DNA of 64,000 bases from Uloborus plumipes. Lineage: Eukaryota > Arthropoda > Arachnida > Araneae > Uloboridae. The translations under genes and the position numbers were made by a program. The notes below the pieces were generated by a model. That model worked only from the letters and a program-made list of their open reading frames with translations. It made no database searches and had not been told where the DNA came from. The stretch lies in contig JAXGGA010004477.1 in the NCBI GenBank assembly GCA_038373865.1, forward strand, positions 23,981 through 87,980. The letters are read 5' to 3'. This document shows positions 1-11,080 of this stretch, piece after piece; the stretch's first letter is position 1; each line of letters opens with the position of its first letter.

Positions 1-603
1 AAGTGTATTATTCTGATTATCGAAGAATTAATTGCTACTGACAAAATATGCATCCATTTTATTTGCAAAAATGACTTTTTTTGTCACAAATGTGGTTCGA
101 TATGATCGCCATTGTAAAGTTGTAAGAACTGCATACGATGCACAACATTTTCTACGGCAGCTCGTAACATATCAGAATGGATTTCTTGATGAGAATGCTC
201 CCAGTCCGTCATTTTACAAATGATCGCTAAACGCAACGCGTTTATGCAAATTATTGCATTCTATTTGGTTAAATGGACCGCTATTTTGTTCGTGATGATT
301 TTTTTTTTTAATAGAAAATTCTACGGCGATCATATTAAAGCTCATTTGCAAAGCACAATCATTTTTGCTTGGCGATATTGATTTATACAGCATCTTTTCA
401 AGTTTAATTCGCGATATTCAGTGTAATACACTTTTACAGCGCCAAATTTCCCCCTGGTGCTGATTTTTCAAACTAATTTTTTTTTATTCCAGAAATCAAA
501 ATCCCATGGTCTAATATGCCCGCTCACGAAATTTGGCAATGTTTCGCTCAGTAGTTCGCGAGCTAGAGGGCTCCAAACACCTCCTGTTAATTTATTACCA
601 CCC
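1..603. other. Non-coding, no gene seen
   Basis: AT-rich sequence without a convincing coding region, RNA gene or repeat boundary. Short open frames (for example 32-223 on the plus strand) have no recognisable domain. Homopolymer runs of T occur near 300 and 480. Confidence 0.5.
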
Positions 604-1848
604 TGTATATTACTTCCCAACGTAGTGTATATGTGGTAAAAATTTCAGAATGGTACAGCAATGGAATCTGGATGAAAAGGACATAGACTTTTTACACTCT
701 TACCACTTTATTGCAATGCCCTATGGCTCCTGAAGATATATATAATACAGAAATATTACAAACTGTGAAATGCTAGTTATAAGTGACGGTTGGCATATTG
801 CACTTCGTATTCTGAGAGGTTATAAATCATTCCTGTAGCGTTTCTCTTAGGGTCCACTTTCGAAATAATAGCTCTTATAGGCACATTGAAAACATTTTCA
901 AGGTCAGGGCAGTAGAAAGAACTTGAGGGTCTATGAGGATGCAACAGCTTGATTTTTAATTTTTTTTTTTCAGCTGTGTTTAAGAAGCACCCTATCCACC
1001 AATATCCATTATGCCTACAGGTCAAGAATCCAACCATTTCTGAGCAATCAAGATTGCCCTTGACAGTTGTAGTACGTTCAATGCTTATAGTTTTGGAAAA
1101 TGAATATGCTATCACTTGCATCTGATTCCTATTTAATGGCATGAAACAACGAAGACTCTGAGTGCCTGGTATTGTTCTTGAAACTGTCATTTTTTCTGGA
1201 TTTCAAAGCCTCTTCTTCCTGTTTATAATCTACAATTGTGCAATATTGAAAATTTATTGATTTGATATGCTCATTTGCCCAATTAAACAACTGTCGTGGT
1301 GTCATGATTTGATTGTCATAAATCATTTTTGCTGACTGGCTCCAGCAAAAGGTGAACTGCTATTGCGCCCTTAGTGAGGCAGTCTGAAATTATAACAAGA
1401 TATATATTCATAAATTTTCTTATTGTTGAATCTTGAAAATGAATAATGCCACCAAACCAAGTTTGAGCAATTACTTCTGTGATGGAGCTGCCTCACAGCT
1501 GTCCTTTCCTTAAAATGAGTTATGAATCAGATTTCGGGATTAAAGCAGAGTGGCATTTTTTTGCCACATCCCATGGTGTGCCTTATAAATTTTTGCTTTC
1601 GAAAGTGGACTTTAGGAGAAACACTACAGGAATGATTTATAACCTCTCAAAATAAGAAGTGGAATATGCCAACCTCACTTATAACTAGCATTTCAAAGTT
1701 TGCAATATTTCTGTCTTCAGGAGCCATAGGCATTGCAATAAAGTGGTAAGAGTGTAAAAAATCTATGTCCCTTTTCATCCAGATCCCATTGCTGTCCCAT
1801 TCTGAAATTTTTACCACATATACACTACATTGGGAAGTAATATACATA
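604..1848. repeat. Inverted-repeat (foldback-like) element
   Basis: The stretch 604-860 is repeated in reverse complement at about 1597-1847, with roughly 90% identity by eye. Both arms share blocks such as TATTACTTCCCAA at the outer end and GGTTATAAATCATTCCTG at the inner end. The roughly 730-bp centre carries a decayed coding fragment on the minus strand. The right arm read on the minus strand is open for 66 codons (1847-1647), so the arms may themselves be coding debris. It could be a DNA transposon remnant or a head-to-head duplication; no clean target duplication was found. Confidence 0.6.
777..1190 (-). pseudogene. Fragment of TE-associated protein with a WWIG...HPxxPxxxF domain
   Basis: An open frame of 137 codons. 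Residues about 57-125 show a conserved-looking block: YWWIG, then LLHPHRPSSSFYCP, then NVFNVPIRAIISKV, then a short tail. From memory this pattern (W-W-I-G, H-P-x-G/R-P-S/A-x-S-F-x-W/C-P, W/F-x-V-P) occurs in uncharacterised arthropod and cnidarian proteins often found in mobile-element proteins; I cannot name the family. The usual upstream part of such proteins is absent, and the frame overlaps the inner edge of the left inverted arm. It is best read as transposon debris, not a host gene. Function unknown. Confidence 0.4.
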
Positions 1849-3243
1849 TTTTTTTCAGATTTTTAAAAAATACACTTTTTGAGATATTCAAGGTCAAATA
1901 ATGCTTTCGGTGACCTTGAAATATTAATATCACGAAACCTTATCAACTCACATATCGTATGAAAGCTTGTTTAAACAGCTTTAAAATGACATATAACAAA
2001 AGACTTTAGCTGCAATAGAAGCTGAGAAAATTGAATCTTTGTATGTACCAAAATTCGACTTTTTGCCATTTTTCGAGTTTTTTAGGTGGTCCCCACAAAA
2101 AACTAACAGCTGAAAAAAATTTTAAAAATCCTTTTTTTGTATCACTTTATAAACGTATTCAACCCTATGATTTTTTTTGAAATTGGTGATGGTTAAGTTT
2201 TGAGGCTTGTTGATTTCACATGGAATGACCCTTTGTGCTATTGTGTAGAGAAAAATACAACGTTAAGTTGGCACAAATTGCTTATTTGTGCCTCCTTAAC
2301 GTTGTATTTTTCTCTACATATTGTAGCAATTTGGTCTACTTCAAATCTGCTAATGTGAATATTATTGAAAAACCAGTCGTTTAGGGATAAAATCGCCTAA
2401 AACTAAAATAAAGGGCAAAGTTTCGCTGTTTTTTCGATTTATGACAAGGGTGCAAAGACTAGGTCACATACTTGGATTTTTTATTTTATCAACATTCTAA
2501 AAAACTTTGCAAAAAATTAGAACTTCCCGATTTGAAGCACACTACACCCCATACAGGCGACAAGGTTACTGGACTATTTTGCACAAACTATCTTACAATT
2601 TGAACTAACTTACGAAAGAAATTAACTTGGAAAATTGCCGCGAAGGCTATCGCCACACCACTGCCCATAAACCATATGCGGTTCGATACTCAATTACTCA
2701 TCTGCTTGAAACAAACTCAACAATTTATGGTGAAATGGGACAAGTGTTCTTGGAAATACCAAAAATGCGAGAAGGTTTTCTGAAAATGTAAATGATGCTT
2801 TCCAGTTCATTAATCACTAAATTCTTCAGTAATACACTCCAACAGTCACTGTATTTTGCATGTAATTACATAATGTGTTAGCAGATCTTTTAAAATAATC
2901 TTACGAAGGTAAAATCTTACCGATTTTCCGCTTCTGGCAGTTGCATCTGGGCGCTTGCAATCGTATCGCTGTTGTGAATTGAATATTCGAAAACAGAAAT
3001 CATTTTTTATAAAATATTAGAATAGAATTGACTCTTTACATTTTGACTATTTACATCCCAAACTGCAACAAAATCAATTCAGAATGTTCCATCAACAATC
3101 AACTGTGTCTCTTCGTTCCATCATTGTTTTATTACTTTTTTTCTTCTCATTCTTCAATTCACTTCAGTTCAATTCATTTCATTGAAACCAAGAAACGGCT
3201 AAAATTAATCTGCAGACGCTCGAAAGCTCAATCTCAAGACTTA
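1849..3243. other. Non-coding interval
   Basis: No gene recognised. It contains one strong hairpin (listed separately). The plus-strand frame at 3028-3345 runs into a MITE end and looks like chance. Confidence 0.45.
2245..2317. repeat. Perfect-stem hairpin
   Basis: The arm GTAGAGAAAAATACAACG with its continuation TTAAG is matched by its reverse complement ending CTCTAC at 2317. A second internal stem GGCACAAAT/ATTTGTGCC surrounds a 5-nt loop. The stem is about 23 bp plus 9 bp. It could be a small foldback element or a cruciform; no target duplication was identified. Confidence 0.7.
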
Positions 3244-3545
3244 GGCAGGGATTCAAGTGAAACAGGCCACCGCAAATTACAATCGCTACTGGAAATGAAT
3301 TACATTAGAACGTTTCTTGATAAAAACACCGTGACGTCAGCGTGACGTTTGCCTATGAAAAACGAGCTAGATAAAACGTCACAGCCTACTTGGCGAATAA
3401 GAGGAGATCGCTGAGTGCTTGTGAGCTCTTATTGGCTCCACTCGTAGTGACGTCATGCCAAGTTAAGTTGATGATAATGTAATTCACTTCCAGTAGCGAT
3501 TGCAATTCGAAGCGATCGCAGTGCTGTTTCACTTGAATCCCTGCC
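3244..3545. mobile_element. TA-flanked MITE, Tc1/mariner type
   Basis: The ends are inverted repeats: GGCAGGGATTCAAGTGAAAC at the left and its complement at the right. After a short unrelated gap the similarity resumes with AATCGCTACTGGAARTGAAT and ACATTA. TA dinucleotides lie at 3242-3243 and 3546-3547. It is 302 bp with no coding capacity. The interior holds CRE-like GTGACGTCA sites on both sides. Confidence 0.75.
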
Positions 3546-3625
3546 TATAGCTGTATTTTAATTTCTGTGTATCGCTTCCAACATTTTTGTCAGATTCATT
3601 GAGTAAATATTTTACGCTATATATA

Positions 3626-5045
3626 CACTGCTCGACATTGAAAATGCAACACCAAGAAGGAGTGGTCAGAAATTCATGCATATTTTACCGTAGACGCACG
3701 TCACTGAGTTATGCAAATGATATGAAATGCGCAGCTCTCCGACGCACGTGAAGTAAGATATAAGAGAATGAAGTTGAAAAGTGGGCTATGTTCATGTTGG
3801 TTTTTCTGCCAGACTAATTATCGGAGAAATTTGGTTTTTGTCTCGAAGGATGCGTGTGATAGGAGGAAATGCCACGCCGTCCTCAACGAAGACACTTCCA
3901 GCATATAGACGACTTTACAAGGGGTATGGTGATCGGACTGTAAAGGGGAGGTTGGTCCATACGTCAAATTGCAGCTGATACCCACATGGATGCAAGCACT
4001 GTGCATCGGCTGTGTCGGAGATGGTTGAAAAGAGGAAATGTAGCCACATTGAGGGGTGCAGGTGCAGCCAGAGTGACGTCTGACCGCTTGGATCGACGGA
4101 TTTACCGCCAAGCTGTGGCGGACCCGCAAGTCACTTGTACGTCGATTCTGCAGCACGTTCATGGTACCCTGTATGTTCCTGTGTCGACCAGAACCATTTC
4201 CCGTCGACTGGTTGCACGTGGCCTGCAATCACGGCGCCCACTAAGAAGACTGCCATTGACCTCACAGCACAGACTCCAACGTTTAGAATGGTGCCGGACC
4301 AGAGCGACGTGGATGGCAGAATGGCAAACCGTAGTGTTCTCAGATGAATCCCGCTTCTGTTTGTCCAGCGATAGTCATCGCATACGTGTGTGGCGTCGAC
4401 GTGGAGAAAGATCGAATCCGGCAGTAACTGTGGAACGCCCCACAGCGCGACAACGTGGCATAATGGCTTGGGGCGCTATTGCATATAATTCCGTATCACC
4501 TCTAGTTCGTATTCGGGGCACTATGACGGCCCAACGATATGTAGATAATGTACTGCGGCCGATGGCAATCCCCTACCTTCAGGGTCTGCCAAATGCAATT
4601 TTTCAACAGGATAACGCCCGGCCTCACAGTGCTCGAATCAGCCAACATGCTCTACGAGGTGTACAGATGCTTTCCTGGCCACCATACTCTCCTGACTTGT
4701 CACCAATCGAACATGTGTGGGACGTGATTGGACGCCGTTTGCAGAACCTGTAACTGCCTCGTTCAGAGGACGAACTGTGGCAAATGGTTGAAAGGGAATG
4801 GAGTGCCATCCCTCAGGACACCATCCGCAGGCTTATTGACTCCATGCCTAGACGTGTTTCTTCGTGCATCGCTGTCCGCGGTGGTCCTACTTCTTACTGA
4901 GCCGATGCCGTCCTCGCTCTAAATTTTGCTTATTTATTTTGAAATAAATATCACTTATTGTTCCATGCTGTCTCTGTCTTCTTACCAAATTTCATCAATT
5001 TCTGGCCACTCCTTCTTGGTGTTGCATTTTCAATGTCGAGCAGTG
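3626..5045 (+). mobile_element. Tc1-type DNA transposon, full length, inactive
   Basis: A 1,420-bp element with terminal inverted repeats of about 49 bp that differ at one position (start CACTGCTCGACATTG, end CAATGTCGAGCAGTG). It is flanked by TA at 3624-3625 and 5046-5047, the Tc1/mariner target signature. It contains one transposase reading frame interrupted by two stops and an AATAAA at 4943-4948. The intact termini mean it could still be moved in trans. Confidence 0.93.
3869..4900 (+). pseudogene. Tc1-family DD32E transposase, two in-frame stops
   Basis: The reading frame from ATG 3869 to TGA 4898-4900 is 343 codons, the usual length for this family. It is broken by stop codons at 3941-3943 (codon 25) and 4751-4753 (codon 295). 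The N-terminal third has a helix-turn-helix DNA-binding region (THMDASTVHRLCRRWLKRG). The catalytic core is visible as FSDESRF, then QDNARPH, then SPDLSPIEHVWD. The second Asp and the Glu are separated by 32 residues, so DD32E as in Tcb1/Tcb2-like members. Cut-and-paste transposition at TA is expected of the family. All catalytic residues are present; inactivation rests only on the two stops. The open part 3986-4753 encodes 255 residues. Confidence 0.92.
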
Positions 5046-7330
5046 TATTTTTAAAAAAGTGATTACTATTGAAGTTGCTTTAACATAACTAACATTTTTT
5101 TCATAAAATCTTGAATTTAAATTATAGAAGTAAGTGCGCTCTTACTACCGATGAAATGCAAAGGAAGATGGCAGATTTACTGACGGAAACGGATGCATCT
5201 ATTAGTTTTCAAGGGTGACATTTTGCCGTTTAGGTGTGTGTTAGCCTCTAAATTGTAGCGTAACACTAAAATAGGTGACATAAGAGTATCAGGTACTAGA
5301 AAAATTTCTTTTTTAGATACTTGATGTAAGTTATACATTTAACTTAGTTATGCCCCACATTTCAAGTACTGGCTGTGATACACGGGGTTCAAAAGAAGAA
5401 GGAAGCCTCTTGAGATGTACTTGATGGCTTTATGATCGTGATTTGAATATGATGTGCCGCATCATTTCAGTAAGCAAAATCGGCTCAATGTACATATATT
5501 AACATATATGCTGCAATGGCAACAATAGAGTGGAAACATATAGTTAAGCACTGCAGAAGCTCACAACGTTATCAACTCAGGAATGCACGAGAGAATTGAA
5601 TAACGAGAGCATCTACGTCCACTCACACAAGTGTCACTATAGGGTATTCGATGTCATTTGCCAAATCGAAAGGAGCCAGTGGATTTAAGCTACAGCATCG
5701 AGGGAAACAATAATCACCACAGCTCAGAACGAAACGCCCGAAATTAACCACTGAATAAAAATTTGTGTTCTCTGTATATTTTGAGATAACTTTAGAATAA
5801 ATATATTCATATATATAAAATAATAATTACTGGGAAATAACTAGTTATAGTCAGCGAGTAAGTAATGGGCAGGTTTGTCTTGCATTATCAAATATCAAGT
5901 TTACAATCAATATTCTACGAGCAACATCTGTTATCACATAAAAATACTTTTTTTTAATACTCCCACCGCATGTTTTACAAGCATAAATTATTAGTTACAA
6001 TGAGAATTATAATGCTAGTGTTTTTTAGTCACCAATATTGAATTTTTTTTTGTTAAAATTTTTTCAAGTGTTTCTTTCTTATACGGAACTGATACTGCAG
6101 TTCAGCTTTATTGGCACATGCTTATTCTAAAGCTTTTTTTCTGAAATATAGTTTTTTTTAGCCATTAATTAACATCTTTAAGATCCTTTTAACCTAAAGT
6201 GCTTATGCTTAGAACTCAAATAAAAGTAAGTGTTTTATAATGAGCGTATATAATCATAATTAATTTTTTTCCCATTGTCTCTCAAAATTATTATTCTTTT
6301 GAATTAATAATGGTATTTCATTCAGTTAAATAAAAGAAGAGTTTTAGGAATTAATGCCATAAAACGTTTGAAAACTTTTTTTCTTACTCACGTTCTAAAA
6401 AGAAAAATGTGATACTAATTTACATTCAATACATTAGTTAGGAATTTGCATTATGGCAACAAAAGTTAAATTTAACAAACGATGAATGAAAAGTACATCA
6501 GCAAAATAGTTTAATTGCATTTACTTATAATTTTGGCTGTTGTAGTTCAAACGAATCTTTCAAAAGTTGTTTGTCAACTATATATTTTTTAATATTAATT
6601 TTGCTCGAATAGGTAAGACAAGGTACCCTGAATTTGGTTATATCGTAAGAAAAATTAGTCTAACTAATATTATTGAGCGATTTTTTTTACGTGCAGATTT
6701 CTTGAAAATAATTGAATAACTATCGTGAACATTACTATTCCTTTATATAACTCTAACTAATCGTGTGGGATCATTAATTTTAAACCAAAGCAATCCAATT
6801 TGTTTCAATAAATATACATGAATTATACTTGAAAATAAATGAAAATCTCTCGACTATTTAAGTGCAATTTCTTAGTTCTAATGTCTTTAGAGCTAATATA
6901 TTCCTCAGAAACTTTTAACATGTGTATCAAACTTTATAAAAGTACTTAACCATATCCGTGACTGTCCATTTACTCTGCATAAGGCATTTAATTTTTGCTC
7001 TAATGTTCGTGCTACAAATATTTATGAAACTTTACACATATTAGATTATTTATGTAAAAAAAAGAAAAAAAAAACGAAAATGATATGAATATAAGTCTTT
7101 TCGATGTCTTTTATTCTAAAGCTCCTTTCGTTTGATTTGGAAAGGTGTTTCTTGTTAAATCTGAAGCACGTGACTGCATTTATTATTAATATTTGTAAAT
7201 CTAATGCTGATTTTGAATTTTAAAGTTTTTTTTCCAAAAAAGTAAACTGTTTAATTTTTACTGTTTTCAATAATCAGTACCCTATATTGACCTCAAATCG
7301 ATAACATAAACATTCCCTTTTATTGACCCA
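5046..7330. other. Non-coding, no gene seen
   Basis: AT-rich with T and A homopolymers (7056-7080). No open frame above 60 codons, no repeat boundary and no RNA gene recognised. Confidence 0.55.
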
Positions 7331-7334
7331 ACCT

Positions 7335-10300
7335 TCAGCGAAGAGTTAATGGCAGTTAGAGATAAGACCCATTCTAATGCTGTTATCGTTTTTCCTGTTG
7401 CGCTTAAAGACGAAAAATATTTTGCCTTGACATCATTTTCCTCATCCTCAGTGCACAGGAAAACTATCAGAAAATATCTACGACATGGAAGTCAATGAAA
7501 TTAATCAAAAAATATTATTGAGAAATATTTCCGAGGTATCGCGTCGGCAGTTTGCATAAACGTTCGGCTGCCGTCTTAACGGCCTGTCGTTAAAAGACGC
7601 AGGAATCATCGACATGGCTGAAATCGCTGATCATGGGCTCTTTGCGTCCACTTTCTGCCCATAAAACCTGAGCTAACTTTTATGAGATGGGATAAAGTAG
7701 TTAGGAAAGCGCCGTTTTGGACACTTCAATAGCGTCGCGAGGTGCTTTGTGGATTAAATAGTATGTTTGCGGAGTTTTGAGTGAGCGATATTTTCCGAAA
7801 AGTTGAATCGTTGATTTGGAAACATTATTCAGTGAGGGCTTCAAAGGATTAAAAAAAAAAAGAAAAACGTTGAGTTTTTAAGTTAAAATTATCCACGAAC
7901 TTTGAAAATTAAATACATAAAGAGTGTAATTGTAGCAATCTTGTGTGAGTTGTTACTGGAGGCATCGGTGTAAGAAGGGGTCAGCTCCTCATTGTATAAA
8001 ACTTTCAGGAATCAAAACATGTTTTAAAAATTCCTTTTTGAGCAATAACAGACTGCTATTTTAATTTCATCTTCGATCCCAGTTGTCAAGTAGTTCCTTT
8101 TTCAGATTGGAATCAAATCGATCACGCACACATATGCATGCCAGTAAAAGTCTAAACACACACCTATCGAAATTCGTCACTGCGAAAAGCGTAATTTGAA
8201 TTCAAGATGTCAAAAGTCATTAATTTTTTTCAATTATCATTATTATCATTTATTTATTTTTGTCTGAATATTTAATACTAAACAAGCTTCTCAGATCATC
8301 TGTTTTCTTGTGTATTTTCTTTGGATTTAAAAAAAAAATCTAGGAGAATGAACCTGCAGCGAGAGTTAATGGCAGTTATAGATAAGACCCATTCTAATGC
8401 TGTTATCGTTTTTCCTGTTGCGCTCAAAGACGAAAAATATTTTGCCTCGACATCATTTTCCTCATCCTCAGTGCACAGGAAAACTATCAGCAAGCATCTA
8501 CGACACGAAAGTCAATGAAATTAATCAAAAAATATTATTGAGAAATATTTCCGAGGTATCGCGTAGGCAGTTTGCATAAACGGTCGACTGTGCTCTTAAC
8601 GGCCCGTCGTTAAAAAATGCGGGAATCATCGACATGGCTGAAATCGATGATCATGGGCTCTTTGCGTCCACTTTCAGCCCATAAAACCTGAGCTAACTTT
8701 TATGAGATGGGATAAAGTAGTTAGGAAAGCGCCGTTTTGGACACTTCAATAGCGTCGCGAGGTGCTTTGTGGATTAAATAGTATGTTTGCGGAGTTTTGA
8801 GTGAGCGATATTTTCCGAAAAGTTGAATCGTTGATTTGGAAACATTATTCAGTGAGGGCTTCAAAGGATTAAAAAAAAAAGAAAAACGTTGAGTTTTTAA
8901 GTTAAAATTATCCACGAACTTTGAAAATTGAATACATAAAGAGTGTAATTGTAGCAATCTTTTTTGAGTTGTTACTGGAGGCATCGGTGTAAGAAGGGGT
9001 CAGCTCCTCATTGTATAAAACTTTCAGGAATCAAAACATGTTTTAAAAATTCCTTTTTGAGCAATAACAGACTGCTATTTTAATTTCATCTTCGATCCCA
9101 GTTGTCAAGTAGTTCCTTTTTCAGATTGGAATCAAATCGATCACGCACACATATGCATGCCAGTACACGTCTAAACACACACCTATCGAAATTCGTCATT
9201 GCGAAAAGCGTAATTTGAATTCAAGATGTCAAAAGTCATTAATTTTTTTCAATTATCATTATTATCATTTTTTTTTTTTTTGTCTGAATATTTAATACCA
9301 AACAAGCTTCTCAGATCATCTGTTTTCTTGTGTATTTTCTTTGGATTAAAAAAAAAATCTAGGAGAATGAACCTGCAGCGAGAGTTAATGGCAGTTATAG
9401 ATAAGACCCATTCTAATGCTGTTATCATTTTCCTGTTGCGCTCAAAGACGAAAAATATTTTGCCTCGACATCATTTTCCTCATCCTCAGTGCACAGGAAA
9501 ACTATCAGCAAGCATCTACGACACGAAAGTCAATGAAATTAATCAAAAAATATTATTGAGAAATATTTCCGAGATATCGCGTAGGCAGTTTGCATAAACG
9601 GTCGACTGTCCTCTTAACGGCCTGTCGTTAAAAGACGCGGGAATCATCGACATGGCTGAAATCGCTGATCATGGGCTCTTTGCGTCCACTTTCAGCCCAT
9701 AAAACCTGAGCTAACTTTTATGAGATGGGATAAAGTAGTTGGGAAAGCGCCGTTTTGGACACTTCAATAGCGTCGCGAGGTGCTTTGTGGATTAAATATT
9801 ATGTTTGCGGAGTTTTGAGTGAGAGATATTTTCCGTAAAAGTTAAATCATTGGTTTTCAAATCGTATTCTGATGCGGGTTTCAAATGATTAAAAAAAAAG
9901 AAAAAGGTTGAGTTAATTTTTAGTTAAAAGTAAAAATTATCCACGAACTTTTAATGTTGATTACGTGAGAAGTTTAATTGTAGCAATCTTGTTTGAGTTG
10001 CTATTGGAGGCATCGGTACAAGAAGGGGGCAGCTCCTCATTTTAAAAACGTTCCGAAAGCAAAACAAGTGTTAATAATTTTTTTGTTTTTAGTTGGTCTG
10101 AATATTGACTTACTGGCCAAATTGGGCAGAGCATCTGTTGTTGCCAATTTGTGAAATTAAAAGACGTGGAAAAGTTGTGGAATTAGAAAACATCTTGTTG
10201 CAGAATAAACAGATATTTAGCACAGTGTCCGAAGTTTCACGAGTTTTCGGCAGGGTTAAGGTAAGGTTGTCGTTTAGGAAAGATGGCCGTACACAAAGGA

Positions 10301-11080
10301 GCTGAAGGATTATTTTACAATTTGATAAAACTCTGAATGGTGTTTAACAAATGTTTAAAAAAATAGTAAAAATGTTTAAATGTTTATAAAAATATTTCCG
10401 AGGCAGTTCCGAGCGCAGGCAGTTTGCATAAACGTTTGACTGTCGTTAAAAAACGCGGGAATCATCGACACAGATGAAATCGCTGATCATGGACTCTTTG
10501 CGTCCAGGGATAAAATAGTTGGGAAAGCCCCGTTTTGGACACTTCAATAGCGTCGCGAGGTGCTTTGTGGATTAAATATTATGTTTGCGGAGTTTTGAGT
10601 GAGAGATATTTTCCGAGAAAGTTGAATCATTGATTTGGAAACATTATTCTGTGCGGGCTTCAAAGGATAAAAAAAAGAAAACGTTGAGTTTTTAAGTGAA
10701 AATTATCCACGAACTTTAGATGAAAAGTTTAATTGTAGCAATCTTGTTTGAGTTGTTATTGGAGGCATCGGTGCAAGAAGGGAGCAGCTTCTCATTGTAG
10801 AAACTTTTTCAATTTTTTTTCAATTTTTATTATTATTTATTTATTCATTTTCTGTCTGAATATTTAATGCCAACCAAGCTTCTAAGAACATCTGTTTTCT
10901 TGTCTTTGTCTTTAGATTAAAAAAAAATCTTCTAGCAGAGTGAATAAATATGTTGTTCAGAGAAAAAATGGCCATACATAGTAAAGTTGAAAGATTATTT
11001 TACAATTTGATGAAAATTTTAACAGGATTTAATTATTATTTAAAAAGTTCTTTGGCGAATTCTTTTAAGTTTTAAAGGAA
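7335..11080. repeat. Tandem array of a 1.02-kb unit, about 3.6 copies
   Basis: The landmark GAGTTAATGGCAGTTA recurs at about 7343, 8363 and 9382, a period of 1,019-1,020 bp. The landmark GTTTGCATAAACG recurs near 7550, 8570, 9588 and 10423. Units 1 and 2 are nearly identical. Unit 3 diverges after about 9830 and keeps only the phase. Unit 4 is truncated and has internal deletions (for example the loss between CTCTTTGCGTCCA and GGGATAAAATAG near 10508). No unit has an open frame worth calling; the copies of 65 and 123 codons end in all units at TTTGCATAA. It behaves as a satellite-like or locally duplicated non-coding sequence. Decay from left to right suggests the leftmost junctions are youngest. 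Confidence 0.85.

Noticed and set aside
10093..10259. Exon with TTTTTAG acceptor and AAGGTAAGG donor
   Set aside because: The frame has a TGA just after the acceptor, and the sequence is a diverged part of the 1.02-kb tandem unit.
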